In this document: positions 1 to 7,398 of the stretch, in pieces
Position numbering within the stretch: position 1 is the stretch's first letter
Layout of the letters: each line of letters begins with the position of its first letter
DNA from: Cryobacterium sp.
GTDB lineage: Bacteria; Actinomycetota; Actinomycetes; Actinomycetales; Microbacteriaceae
Direction of reading: 5' to 3'
Length of the DNA: 34,453 bases
NCBI RefSeq assembly: GCF_026786305.1
Contig: NZ_JAJAYI010000029.1
Span: forward strand, 1-34,453
Program-made: the position numbers and the translations under genes
Notes under the pieces: generated by a model
Database searches by the model: none
What the model saw: only the letters and a program-made list of their open reading frames with translations
What the model was told of the DNA's origin: nothing

Positions 1-1319
1 CCCTGTGACCGGCCACCCGGCGAGCGACCGCCCTGCGACCGGCCGCCTTGGGACCCGCCACCCTGGGACCGGCCACCCTGGGACCGGCCACCCTGCGACT
101 GGCGCTGTTGCTGCGGCGCTTCGACGCGGGGAAGCGGCTTGACGTAGGCGGCAACATCGCCGACAAGGGCGTCGACGGCGGGGGAGGAGGAATCCACGCG
201 CTGCGGGCTCACCTTGATGGCGGCCTTGCGCAGCAGGGCGTCGGTGTCGCGCTTCTGCTCGGGGAGCACGACGGTGACGACGTCACCGGCGCTGCCGGCA
301 CGCGCGGTACGGCCCGAACGGTGCAGGTACGCCTTGTGCTCGGCCGGCGGGTCAACGTGAATGACGAGTTCGATGTCGTCGACGTGCACGCCGCGAGCCG
401 CGACATCCGTTGCAACGAGAACCTTGACGGTGCCGGCGCTGAACGCGGCGAGATTGCGGTCACGCGCCACCTGCGAGAGGTTTCCGTGCAGGTCGACGGA
501 GGGGATGCCGGCGTCGGTGAGGCTCTTGGCGAGCTTCTTGGCCTGGTGTTTGGTGCGCATGAACAGGATACGACGGCCCGAGCCGCTCGCCAGCTTCTGC
601 ACGAGTTCCTTCTTGGCGTCGACGCCGGACACCTCGAACACGTGGTGGGTCATGGCCGAGACGTGGCTGTTGGCCTCGTCGACCGAGTGCATCACCGGGT
701 CGTGCAGAAAACGCTTGACGATCTTGTCTACGCCGTTGTCGAGCGTGGCGGAGAACAACATGCGCTGGCCGTTGCCAGGCGTCTTGTCGAGAATACGGGT
801 GACGACGGGTAGAAAGCCGAGATCGGCCATGTGGTCGGCCTCATCGAGCACGGTGATCTCTACGGTGTCGAGGTTCACAAAGCCCTGCTTCATGAGGTCT
901 TCGAGCCGGCCGGGGCAGGCCACGACGATATCGACGCCGGCCTTGAGCGCGGCGACCTGACGGCCCTGCGAGACCCCGCCGAAGATGGTGGTCGAGTTGA
1001 GGCCGTAAGCCTCGGCAAGCGGGGTGATGGCATTGCTGATCTGCGTGGCCAGCTCACGGGTCGGCGCGAGGATCAGGCCGAGCGGGCGCCCCGGGCGACG
1101 CTTGCCGCCGGCGAGGTTGCCGCCGAGGCGGGACACCATCGGAATGGCGAAGGCCAGGGTCTTGCCCGAGCCGGTCTTGCCGCGGCCGAGCACGTCCCGG
1201 CCGTTCAGGGTGTCCGGCAGGGTGTCGACCTGGATGGGGAAGGCGGTGTCGATTCCCTGTGACGAGAGAACCTTGACCAGGGGAGCCGGCACGCCGAGCG
1301 TGCTGAAGGTTGTAGACAA
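1..1319 (-). CDS. DEAD-box ATP-dependent RNA helicase (3' end outside window)
   Basis: Cytoplasmic RNA-unwinding ATPase of the RhlE/DeaD type, expected to act in RNA remodelling, ribosome assembly or cold adaptation (family knowledge). The reverse-strand translation shows the helicase motifs in order: Q-motif (FPIQ), Walker A (GKTGSGKT, about residues 46-54), PTRELA, CPGR, DEAD (VLDEADHMADLGF, near residue 160), SAT, then ATDVAARG and HRSGRTARAG in the second RecA lobe. The C-terminal tail is a low-complexity Gly/Arg/Ser/Gln stretch built from GGRSQ repeats, typical of RNA-binding tails; it is still running at the window edge, so the stop is not seen. The start chosen is a TTG preceded by GAAAGG eight bases upstream; no ATG fits. 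It diverges from the 28-codon ORF on the other strand. Confidence 0.93.
   Translation of the reverse strand, partial: MSTTFSTLGVPAPLVKVLSSQGIDTAFPIQVDTLPDTLNGRDVLGRGKTGSGKTLAFAIPMVSRLGGNLAGGKRRPGRPLGLILAPTRELATQISNAITPLAEAYGLNSTTIFGGVSQGRQVAALKAGVDIVVACPGRLEDLMKQGFVNLDTVEITVLDEADHMADLGFLPVVTRILDKTPGNGQRMLFSATLDNGVDKIVKRFLHDPVMHSVDEANSHVSAMTHHVFEVSGVDAKKELVQKLASGSGRRILFMRTKHQAKKLAKSLTDAGIPSVDLHGNLSQVARDRNLAAFSAGTVKVLVATDVAARGVHVDDIELVIHVDPPAEHKAYLHRSGRTARAGSAGDVVTVVLPEQKRDTDALLRKAAIKVSPQRVDSSSPAVDALVGDVAAYVKPLPRVEAPQQQRQSQGGRSQGGRSQGGGSQGGRSQGGRSPGGRSQ
6..100. repeat. 15-bp tandem repeat encoding GGRSQ units
   Basis: The helicase tail is encoded by about six head-to-tail 15-bp units (core GGACCGGCCACCCTG on the plus strand), giving GGRSQ repeats with small variations (GGGSQ, GGRSP). 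The two units around 65-95 are identical, so copy number probably varies by slippage. Confidence 0.8.
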
Positions 1320-1396
1320 AGTGGTGCCTTTCGGGGCATCAGTCTCCCCGCTCATTCGGTTTACCGCACAGCGGCAATCGAACCAGGAGGATTCAC

Positions 1397-1483
1397 ATGG
1401 CGAAGGTGCCGAAGGGCACATCCGTTCGCCGTAAGAATGTTTCATTCGAAAAATCAGGTCAGCCCTGGTGGGCCGCCGGATAG
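1397..1483 (+). CDS. Small 28-aa basic protein, unknown function
   Basis: A 28-codon ORF preceded by a perfect AGGAGG Shine-Dalgarno six bases before its ATG, the strongest ribosome binding site in this part of the window. The product begins MAKVPKGTSVRRKNVSFEK and ends GQPWWAAG. The N-terminal half is strongly basic (K/R-rich), like ribosome- or nucleic-acid-binding small proteins, and the C-terminal end carries a Trp-Trp pair. I do not recognise the family. It diverges from the helicase gene with only 77 bases between the starts, so the promoters must be close or overlapping. The ribosome binding site and sensible amino-acid composition support a real gene, but shortness leaves doubt. Confidence 0.55.
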   Translation: MAKVPKGTSVRRKNVSFEKSGQPWWAAG

Positions 1484-1581
1484 AGAAGAGGGCGTTCTAC
1501 GACGCAGCAAGCGCAACTACGCACTCGCAAGCTCCAATTCTAGCGGATGCTGTCAAATCGTCCGGTGTCGGCGCCTCGCGG

Positions 1582-2220
1582 CTACGAGTGGTCACCGTGG
1601 TACAGCTCTCCGACGGGCACCTCGACGTCGATGATGTTGCCGCGCTGCGGCAGCGGACAGGCCCACATCGGGTCGTACGCGCAGGAGGGGTTGTAGGCGA
1701 AGTTGAAGTCGAGAATGAGGCTGTCATCACCCAGGCCCGGGCCGAGGTCGGCGCCCTTGACAGTGTCGAGCAGGTAGCGTCCGCCGCCGTAGGTACCGTC
1801 GTCTTTGCCGGCCAAGGCATCTTTCAGTGGCATGAACAGTCCGCCGCCGTAACTCGCGAGCCGCCACACATCGAGTGAACCGAGATACGGCAGCCGCACG
1901 GTGCCGACCAGGTCGAACGGCACGGTGCCGTCGGTTCCGGTCTCGACGACCATGCGATACGGCTGCTCGGCCCGGTGCACCTCGACCTCGAACCGCCAGT
2001 CGGGGTCGTAGGCGGCGATCGGCAGCCCGGTGAACGCCGAACGGTCATCGGGCAGCAATGGCGACGACGGATGTCCGGCGAACAGCTCGTCCCGCCCGGA
2101 ACGCCACAGCTCGTGCCCGCTCTTCGGGCTGCTCGCGCTCAACTGGCGCACTCCCGCATACAGTCCGGTTACGCGACGACGCCAGTCGGCGATCTGCAAG
2201 GCTGCGAGGGAAGAACTCAT
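1582..2220 (-). CDS. DUF1684 domain-containing protein
   Basis: A 212-aa cytosolic protein of the DUF1684 family, whose biochemical role is unknown. The family hallmark is at the C-terminal end: FNFAYNPSCAYDPMWACPLP followed by a short acidic strand. The central part holds the conserved GGGLFMPLKDALAG and YGGGRYLLDTVKG segments, and the N-terminal part has W-R-x-G and PDDRSAFTGLP elements. No signal peptide or membrane segment is seen. The start chosen is the ATG before SSSLAALQIADWRRRV. A GTG twelve codons upstream is possible, and neither has a clear ribosome binding site. It lies 80 bases downstream of the SRPBCC-like gene in the same direction and may be co-transcribed with it. Confidence 0.85.
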   Translation of the reverse strand: MSSSLAALQIADWRRRVTGLYAGVRQLSASSPKSGHELWRSGRDELFAGHPSSPLLPDDRSAFTGLPIAAYDPDWRFEVEVHRAEQPYRMVVETGTDGTVPFDLVGTVRLPYLGSLDVWRLASYGGGLFMPLKDALAGKDDGTYGGGRYLLDTVKGADLGPGLGDDSLILDFNFAYNPSCAYDPMWACPLPQRGNIIDVEVPVGELYHGDHS

Positions 2221-2300
2221 GGTGGCTACGCTACCGCCGCCGGGCACGGTGCGCACGGGTCGAGGCGCAGCGGGCTTCGCGGCCGACGTCGGAGCATCGG

Positions 2301-2852
2301 CTAGTTGTCTCCGGTCTCGGTGGGTGCCGCGCGCGGCGACAGCGGTACGAAGGTGGGGTCGTCGATTCCAACGTCATGCTGCCAGGTGGGGGCGAGGCGC
2401 TTCAGGCGCAGCATCCGCCACTGCCAGAACGCCCAAAAGGTCGGCCAGAGGGCGAGTGTGGCCGGTCGGCCGCGAAAAATGAGCTGGTCCCGGTACAGCG
2501 TTTTGCCGGTGCCGGCCGGGTCTGGCGCGATGGCCATGCGGTGATCCCACAGCGTGACCGCGCTCAGCGCACCGGACACCCCGCGACCGGTATCGCGCAG
2601 AATGCGCACTCCGTCGGGCCGATGCGTCGAGTTGGCGAGCCGAATGATCTGGGTTCCCATCGGCACCAGGCCGAGCAAGGAGAACACCGCGGGGTGTTCA
2701 CCGGGCTCCCAGTGGGTGGGAAACCCGTCGGCCTCCAGCGACTCCACCGCCATGAAGGGGGAACTCACCTCGCGAAACACGGCGGGGCTGTGGATGGCGT
2801 GCCAGGCGGCATCCGGTGTGCAGTTCAGGATCTCTTTCAGCAGTACTCGCAT
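2301..2852 (-). CDS. SRPBCC-like (START/polyketide-cyclase fold) protein
   Basis: A 183-aa soluble protein that resembles small actinobacterial SRPBCC-superfamily proteins, which form a hydrophobic ligand-binding cavity. The ligand cannot be predicted. Supporting pattern: an N-terminal strand (MRVLLKEILNCTPDAAWHAI), a substrate-like loop (WEPGEHPAVFSLLGLVPMG), later strands LWDHRMAIAPD and LYRDQLIFRG, and a long aromatic C-terminal helix (WPTFWAFWQWRMLRLKRLA). The assignment rests on this layout, not on a catalytic motif. The start chosen is the ATG before RVLLKEIL. An ATG nine codons upstream (2879) is also in frame but would sit inside the putative EVE-gene promoter, so the shorter form is preferred. 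Its neighbour downstream is the DUF1684 gene. Confidence 0.65.
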   Translation of the reverse strand: MRVLLKEILNCTPDAAWHAIHSPAVFREVSSPFMAVESLEADGFPTHWEPGEHPAVFSLLGLVPMGTQIIRLANSTHRPDGVRILRDTGRGVSGALSAVTLWDHRMAIAPDPAGTGKTLYRDQLIFRGRPATLALWPTFWAFWQWRMLRLKRLAPTWQHDVGIDDPTFVPLSPRAAPTETGDN

Positions 2853-2861
2853 CTGCTCAGT

Positions 2862-2889
2862 TTGGTCTGACGAAGGCATGCGGTACAAC
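2862..2889 (+). promoter_or_regulatory. Candidate promoter for the EVE gene (leaderless)
   Basis: TTGGTC and TACAAC are separated by 16 bases. TACAAC ends six bases before the GTG start, so transcription would begin at or within a base of the start codon. The absence of a Shine-Dalgarno sequence is consistent with leaderless translation, which is common in actinobacteria. Confidence 0.4.
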
Positions 2890-2895
2890 TGAAAC

Positions 2896-3336
2896 GTGGC
2901 AATTCGGTTCTGGCTCGGCGTTGTGCACCGCGAGCACGTGCTGCGCGGGGTCGATTTGGGCATTGCCCGCGCCAATCGCGGCGCCGGTGACCTACTCAAG
3001 CAGATGGGTGAAGCCGACGGCATCGTCTACTACTCGCCGAAGACCGCGATCGAGGGTGATCCACTCAGGGAGTTCACCGCGATCGGCCGCATAGCCGATA
3101 TCTATGCCTACCAGGTGGGCGACCCCGGCAACGAGTTTCGGCCGTGGCGACGCCGGGCCGACTACGATCTCGATGCCTGGCCCACGAGCATCCGCCCGCT
3201 GTTGTCGGTGCTGGAGCTGACTCGGGGCAACCCGGACTGGGGCTTTGCGCTGCGGCGCGGCGTGCTCGAAATCTCGCGGCACGACTTCGAAATGATCCGG
3301 CAGCAGATGCGCCGGCCCTCCGCCGACGACCGGTAA
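2896..3336 (+). CDS. EVE domain-containing protein (UPF0310)
   Basis: A 146-aa soluble protein made almost entirely of one EVE domain, a PUA-like fold. EVE domains bind modified bases in DNA or RNA, and stand-alone bacterial members are of unsettled function (family knowledge). Seen here: the opening strand FWLGVVHREHV, a Gly/Arg-rich turn (GIARANRG), the conserved GDGIVYYSP-like segment (ADGIVYYSPKT), the FTAIGRIADIYAYQV strand and the FRPWRRRADYD segment, all in the order expected of UPF0310 proteins. The length is normal for the family. The GTG start has no clear Shine-Dalgarno sequence but lies just after a -10-like box. No restriction-modification gene is nearby, so a defence role is not supported by context. 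Confidence 0.88.
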   Translation: MAIRFWLGVVHREHVLRGVDLGIARANRGAGDLLKQMGEADGIVYYSPKTAIEGDPLREFTAIGRIADIYAYQVGDPGNEFRPWRRRADYDLDAWPTSIRPLLSVLELTRGNPDWGFALRRGVLEISRHDFEMIRQQMRRPSADDR

Positions 3337-3366
3337 CGGTGCGGGCACTCACCCAGCAACCTAAAT

Positions 3367-3372
3367 TAGACT
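3367..3372 (+). promoter_or_regulatory. Candidate -10 box for a leaderless transcript
   Basis: TAGACT ends seven bases before the ATG of the coiled-coil gene, so transcription would start at the A of the start codon. No convincing -35 box or ribosome binding site is visible. This is weak evidence on its own. Confidence 0.3.
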
Positions 3373-3379
3373 CGAGCCT

Positions 3380-4645
3380 ATGAATGGCGATCTCTGGTGG
3401 GTACCCTCGGTCATCGTTATCGGCCTCGTTGTGGCCGGAGTCTGGGTGTTGGTGAGCGCCTCGCGGCGGCGCACCCGAGCTCGGCTCGGGCAGGTGAGCG
3501 CCGCGGCCGCCGAACTGGCCCGCGGTGCCGCGATCAGCCTCGTTCGCGCCGACGATCTGGTTCAGGACACCACCGATGAGCTCGGCTTCGCTATCGCGCA
3601 GTTCGGCGAAACCGCGACGCGGGCGTTCGCGAGCGCGCTCGCGACCTCGCGGCGGCAGCTGAGCGACGCGTTCGCGCTGCAGCAGAAGCTTGACGATGCC
3701 GTGCCGGACAGCGCTGCGGAGCGCACCCGCTGGAACCAGCAGATTGTTCAACTCGCCGACGAGGCGACCGCCCGGCTGACCAACCAGGCCCGCGATTTCA
3801 CGGCCAAACGCGGCGTGGAGCGCAATGCGCCGCAGCAGCTCGACGAACTGCGGCGCCGACTCGACCGGGTCTTTGACCGGGTCGCGGGCGGCGCGAGCAC
3901 CCTTACGCGGCTGGGCCTGAGCTATAGCAGGTCGGCGCTCGCACCGATCATCGGCAACGTCGACCGGGCCCGCGCAGCTCTCGAAGCGGCGGTGGCGAGC
4001 GTGGACGCCGCAGCCAAGCGCCTCACCGAGGCATCCGCTGAACCGGTCGGCGAGCAGTTGCAGGCCGCCGAGCACAATCTGTTCCAGGCCACACAACTGC
4101 TCGACGCGATCGAAACGGGCGAAGACCAGCTGCACCGCGGCTTCGCCAACCTGCAAAAGGCGCTGGATGCTGCCGCCTCGGAACTCGCCGAAGCTCGGGC
4201 CCTGCGCGATGGTCACGAAGAATCCGACACGAGCGCCAACCTCAACGGTGTGATCACAGTTGCGGCGTCTGTGCAGGCGTCGCTGCGCGAGCCCGGGCGG
4301 CCGAGCGATCCCGCCGCCGACCTGGTGACTCTCGAGGAGGCCATGAACGGGCTGGACAGCATCCGTTCCGAGGCGCGCAACCGCCAGCTGCGCCTCGATA
4401 ACGCGCGCACGGCCCTGGCCGGAGCGCTGCTCACCGCGCGCAGCCAGATCACCGTCACCCGCGACTTTGTGGCCGCCCATCGCGGCCGGGTGCAGGCCGC
4501 CGCCCGCACCCGGCTGGCCGAGGCGGAACGGCAGTTGGCGCTCGCCGCGGCGGAGAGTGACCCGGTTACCGCCCTCGATACCTCCCGCCGCGCCATGACG
4601 CTGGCAACGGATGCCGACGCCCTTGCCCGCTACGACACGCACTGA
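3380..4645 (+). CDS. Membrane-anchored long coiled-coil protein (TPM-protein C-terminal-like)
   Basis: A 421-aa protein with one N-terminal membrane helix (about residues 8-28) followed by an Arg-rich stop (ASRRRTRAR). The rest is almost entirely Ala/Arg/Leu/Glu/Asp-rich helix, so the body should form long coiled coils in the cytoplasm. The segments AERTRWNQQIVQLAD, SALAPIIGNVDRAR, AEHNLFQATQLLDAIETGEDQL and the C-terminal FVAAHRGRVQAAARTRLAEAERQL resemble the coiled-coil region normally found after an extracellular TPM domain in actinobacterial TPM proteins. Here no TPM domain is present, so this looks like a stand-alone version of that region. The role is unknown; an envelope-associated scaffold is an inference. 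It converges with the SprT-like gene, with 18 bases between the stops and no clear terminator. Confidence 0.75.
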   Translation: MNGDLWWVPSVIVIGLVVAGVWVLVSASRRRTRARLGQVSAAAAELARGAAISLVRADDLVQDTTDELGFAIAQFGETATRAFASALATSRRQLSDAFALQQKLDDAVPDSAAERTRWNQQIVQLADEATARLTNQARDFTAKRGVERNAPQQLDELRRRLDRVFDRVAGGASTLTRLGLSYSRSALAPIIGNVDRARAALEAAVASVDAAAKRLTEASAEPVGEQLQAAEHNLFQATQLLDAIETGEDQLHRGFANLQKALDAAASELAEARALRDGHEESDTSANLNGVITVAASVQASLREPGRPSDPAADLVTLEEAMNGLDSIRSEARNRQLRLDNARTALAGALLTARSQITVTRDFVAAHRGRVQAAARTRLAEAERQLALAAAESDPVTALDTSRRAMTLATDADALARYDTH

Positions 4646-4663
4646 TCGGCGTGCACTGCGCAA

Positions 4664-5158
4664 CTAGTGGCCGGCCGATGCCGCGGCCCGGCGCCGGATC
4701 GCCGGCGTGATCTCCCGCCGCAACCAGGCGATCGCGTGCGCCTGATCAAACCGGCGTGCGCAGAGCCCGCAGGCCAGGGGTCGGGTGGGTTGCCGATACC
4801 GAAAGTGCACGTGCCCGGCAGGGCAGGTGCCCACCCAGGGCGCGAGCTCATTGGCAATTTCGCCGTCGTGGGTGCGCTTGCCGTCGTAACCAAGGTCGTG
4901 CGCCATCTTTTTCCAGCGGGGGCCGTGCCCGGCGCGCGGGCCGACCAGGGCGTGCGCGAGCTCGTGCAACAAAATTTGGTGCACGTCGTCGTCGGTATAG
5001 CGCGAGGCGAGGTAGCGCGACACGGTGATGTGCTTCTTGCTGAAATTGCACAGACCGGCCCGCTTCTTGGCGTTGTCGAAGCCGAAGGTCCAGCTGGGGT
5101 CGAGGTGCAGCACCATCAGTGCGTCAGCCCAGCGCCGCACCTGGTGCAGGTCGGCCAT
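4664..5158 (-). CDS. SprT-like zinc metalloprotease domain protein
   Basis: A 164-aa soluble protein of the SprT-like family. These are zinc-dependent peptidase-fold proteins related to Spartan, which cleaves DNA-protein crosslinks; bacterial substrates are mostly unknown. The zinc site is visible: HELAH at residues 65-69 supplies two His and the catalytic Glu, and H78 in the following GHGPRWKKMA segment is the likely third ligand. A C-terminal zinc-ribbon-like pair (CPAGH and CGLC) is typical of the family. The sequence TGATG at its start makes the ATG share one base with the stop of the upstream sugar dehydrogenase gene, so the two are translationally coupled despite having no obvious functional link. 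Confidence 0.88.
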   Translation of the reverse strand: MADLHQVRRWADALMVLHLDPSWTFGFDNAKKRAGLCNFSKKHITVSRYLASRYTDDDVHQILLHELAHALVGPRAGHGPRWKKMAHDLGYDGKRTHDGEIANELAPWVGTCPAGHVHFRYRQPTRPLACGLCARRFDQAHAIAWLRREITPAIRRRAAASAGH

Positions 5159-6330
5159 CAGGGTGCCACCGACACCTGGTAGAGCCGGTCGTCGTCGGCC
5201 GCCGGGGAGCCCCGGCCATCAGTATTATTACTCACAAACCACAGTGTGCCATCCGGCCCCGACACCACGTCGCGAAGTCGCCCGTAACTGTTCACAAACC
5301 ACTCGGTGGGCTCCCCTGTGGAGGAGTCTTCGAGGATCGGGATACTCCACAATCGGCTGCCGCGCAGGCTGGCCATGAAGATGGTGTCGGACACGATTGC
5401 AATGCCGCTCGGGCTCGCATCCGCGGTGGACCATTGTCGGAGGGGATCGATGAAGTTCGCGTCGCCGGCCTGCCCCTCGACCAGGGGCCAGCCATAGTTG
5501 CCGCCGGGCACGATGCGGTTGAGCTCGTCCCAGGTGTTCTGGCCGAACTCGCTCGACCACAACTGCCCGCCGGAGTCCCAGGCGATGCCCTGCGGGTTGC
5601 GATGCCCGTACGAGTACACCAGAGTGTCGAAGGGATTGGCCTCGGCGCCGGTTGGCACCTCCCCGGTGGCGGTCATGCGCAGAATCTTGCCGCCGAGCGA
5701 ACCGAGATCCTGCGCGTTAGCAGGGTTTCCGGCGTCGCCAGCCGTGGCGTAGAGCAGCCCGTCGGGGCCGAAGGCGATACGGCCGCCGTTGTGATTGCTC
5801 GCGTGCGGTAGACCGGCGAGCACGAGGGTGGGCGCCCCAAGAGTGTGGCTGCCGGTGGGGCCAGCCAGCGACATCCGCTCAATTCGGTTGTCGCTGTCGG
5901 TCGATAGGTAGGCGTAGACCCAGCCGATGCCGCCGTCAGCGTTGTCGTCGGTGAGAAAGGCCAGGCCCAGTAGTCCGGCCTCGCCGTTCGGGCGCGCGCT
6001 CGCAACCGAACCCGCTTCGCGCAGGCCACCGTCGGGTAGCAGCTCGCGCACGAGGGTCGTGTCGCGCTCGCTGATGAGGGTGCCGCCGCCCGGTAGACGC
6101 AGAATCGACCAAGGGGCGTCGAGCCCCGAGGCGATGACGACAGGGTCGCCGACCGGATGCACCGGTGCCGGTGGCCCGGACGGAGCCTGGGTCTGCGACG
6201 GGCTCTGGGTCGCCGGAGGTTCGGTCTTCACGGTGGCCCGTGGGTCGTTTGGGGCGCACGCGGCGAGTGTGACCAGCACGAGCGTGGCCAGACCGACGCG
6301 GATCCCGCGCTTCACAGTGCGAAATCTCAT
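5158..6330 (-). CDS. PQQ-dependent sugar dehydrogenase-like lipoprotein
   Basis: A 390-aa exported protein of the soluble glucose/sorbosone dehydrogenase (GSDH, YliI-like) family, a six-bladed propeller that oxidises sugars with a quinone cofactor. The substrate is unknown. It begins with a lipoprotein signal peptide: basic n-region, hydrophobic stretch, lipobox LAAC with C25 as the lipidated residue. The mature part has the family segments in order: PWSILRLPGGG, GLLGLAF, NHNGGRIAFGPDGLLYATAGD (its His is the expected catalytic base), YSYGHRNPQGIAWD, SEFGQNTWDELN, GGNYGWP and RLRDVVSGPDGTLWF. It should sit on the outer face of the cytoplasmic membrane. The ATG has a GGGG-type ribosome site. 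It is the first gene of a two-gene unit with the SprT-like gene. Confidence 0.9.
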   Translation of the reverse strand: MRFRTVKRGIRVGLATLVLVTLAACAPNDPRATVKTEPPATQSPSQTQAPSGPPAPVHPVGDPVVIASGLDAPWSILRLPGGGTLISERDTTLVRELLPDGGLREAGSVASARPNGEAGLLGLAFLTDDNADGGIGWVYAYLSTDSDNRIERMSLAGPTGSHTLGAPTLVLAGLPHASNHNGGRIAFGPDGLLYATAGDAGNPANAQDLGSLGGKILRMTATGEVPTGAEANPFDTLVYSYGHRNPQGIAWDSGGQLWSSEFGQNTWDELNRIVPGGNYGWPLVEGQAGDANFIDPLRQWSTADASPSGIAIVSDTIFMASLRGSRLWSIPILEDSSTGEPTEWFVNSYGRLRDVVSGPDGTLWFVSNNTDGRGSPAADDDRLYQVSVAP

Positions 6331-6468
6331 GCTGGTTCCCCGCCTCGTCTGGTGGCCCGTCGAAGTCCAACTGGTTGACGTGTCAGCCCTAGCATGCCGC
6401 AGAACTCGTGCGCGGGCGAGGGCTGGCCCGGCCTGGTTCGGCCTGCGGGAGAGCTCGAGTGCGGCTCA

Positions 6469-6574
6469 GCGTATAACTTCAGCACGTTGGCGTGTAACTC
6501 CTGCACGTTGTCGAAAACAGGGCTGAAATCGGCCGGTACCGCCCGGTAACGCGCAGATTGCAGGAATTATGCGC
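6469..6574. repeat. Three-copy 21-bp repeat (two direct, one inverted)
   Basis: Two adjacent 21-bp copies (6469-6489 and 6490-6510) differ at three positions and share the pattern GCGTRTAACTYCWGCACGTTG without its last base variation. A third, more diverged copy lies inverted at 6554-6574 (TTGCAGGAATTATGCGC core). In RNA read from the plus strand, 6490-6505 could pair with 6559-6574 over 16 positions with one mismatch and two G-U pairs; the first direct copy could pair with the same arm less well. The element fills most of the 278-base gap between the dehydrogenase start and the TPR-gene stop, which otherwise shows no gene. Confidence 0.75.
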
Positions 6575-6608
6575 CACTCCACGCCATGAGACGACTCTGC
6601 GGGGCCGG

Positions 6609-7136
6609 TCAGGGCTTCGCGGTGCGTTCGGCGATGTGCGACTCCACGACGGCCACGGCGAGCAGCGAGCTGTCGAGTTCGTCGGCGTCTGCGCCGTCTT
6701 TCTCCCGCAGAAACACGGCAGCGGTGAAGTCCGCGAGCGCGCCGTCGAGGTTGCCTTGGTCGAAGTACACCTTGCCGCGGTGCTGCCGGGCGTAGGCGGC
6801 GAGGCGGGTCCACTCGTGCACCTCGGAGTCGAGGATGCAGTGGGTCAACTCGCTCGCAGCCTCGTCGAGCTTGCCCTGAAACTGCAAGACCTGGGCCCGA
6901 CGGATGCGACTGGCCACCGCCTGCTCGCGGTTACCGGTGAAGCGCGATTGACGCAGCGCCTCGTTCGCGATCTCCCAGGCCTCCTCGAGTCGACCGACCA
7001 GGCGCAGCAGGGCGACCTTCTCGTTCAGTGCGGCCAGGCTGCGCAGGCTACCGAGCTCAGCGAGCCGCTCGCCAGCGGCCAGAAGGTCTACTTTTTCGCG
7101 CAGGGTGATGGGGTCGTAACCGATGATGAAACTCAG
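6609..7136 (-). CDS. TPR-like repeat protein with apparent CTG start
   Basis: A 175-aa soluble, helical protein with tetratricopeptide-like repeats: KVALLRLVGRLEEAWEIANEAL, RRAQVLQFQGKLDEAASEL and HRGKVYFDQGNLDGALADFTAAV each have the paired-helix spacing of TPR units. Such repeats mediate protein-protein contacts; the partner is unknown. The shorter GTG-initiated reading (102 aa, from 6917) would cut into the first repeat. Coding character extends upstream to SFIIGYDPITLREKVD. The only start there is a CTG, preceded by AGGA eight bases upstream, and no ATG, GTG or TTG lies just before it. I therefore assign CTG, with moderate confidence in the exact start. The 3' end faces the 21-bp repeat element. 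Confidence 0.7.
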   Translation of the reverse strand: MSFIIGYDPITLREKVDLLAAGERLAELGSLRSLAALNEKVALLRLVGRLEEAWEIANEALRQSRFTGNREQAVASRIRRAQVLQFQGKLDEAASELTHCILDSEVHEWTRLAAYARQHRGKVYFDQGNLDGALADFTAAVFLREKDGADADELDSSLLAVAVVESHIAERTAKP

Positions 7137-7356
7137 GGTGTGTTCCTGTAATGACGAAGGCGGCCGCAGCCGCAGAGGATAGACGGGTGCACCCAGAGTA
7201 CCGCCGCCGGTGCGAATCCGGCCGCAGCCGCCGCCGTGGCGAATTCAGGAAAAAACCACCTGACCCGCTCGTCGTCGCCGCCAGAAAACGAGTGCAGCGC
7301 CCCGCTCGCCCCCGCATCTCCTGAATCAGCCACCAATCGATCGCGACCTCGGGCGA

Positions 7357-7398
7357 GTGGCCGATCTGCTCGTGCCCGATCTGCTAGTGCCCGATCTG
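7357..7398. repeat. 15-bp tandem repeat at the stop of the spermidine-synthase-like gene
   Basis: About 2.8 copies of a 15-bp unit (core GTGCCCGATCTGCT) cover the last codons and stop of the gene and continue past it. Downstream the same reading frame would spell further QIGH units, so the end of the protein appears to have been duplicated into the 3' flank. The remaining 220 bases up to the TPR gene show no convincing gene. Confidence 0.65.

Noticed and set aside
2896-3336. EVE gene as part of a defence island
   Set aside because: No nuclease, methylase or McrB-like gene is nearby; neighbours are ordinary housekeeping genes.
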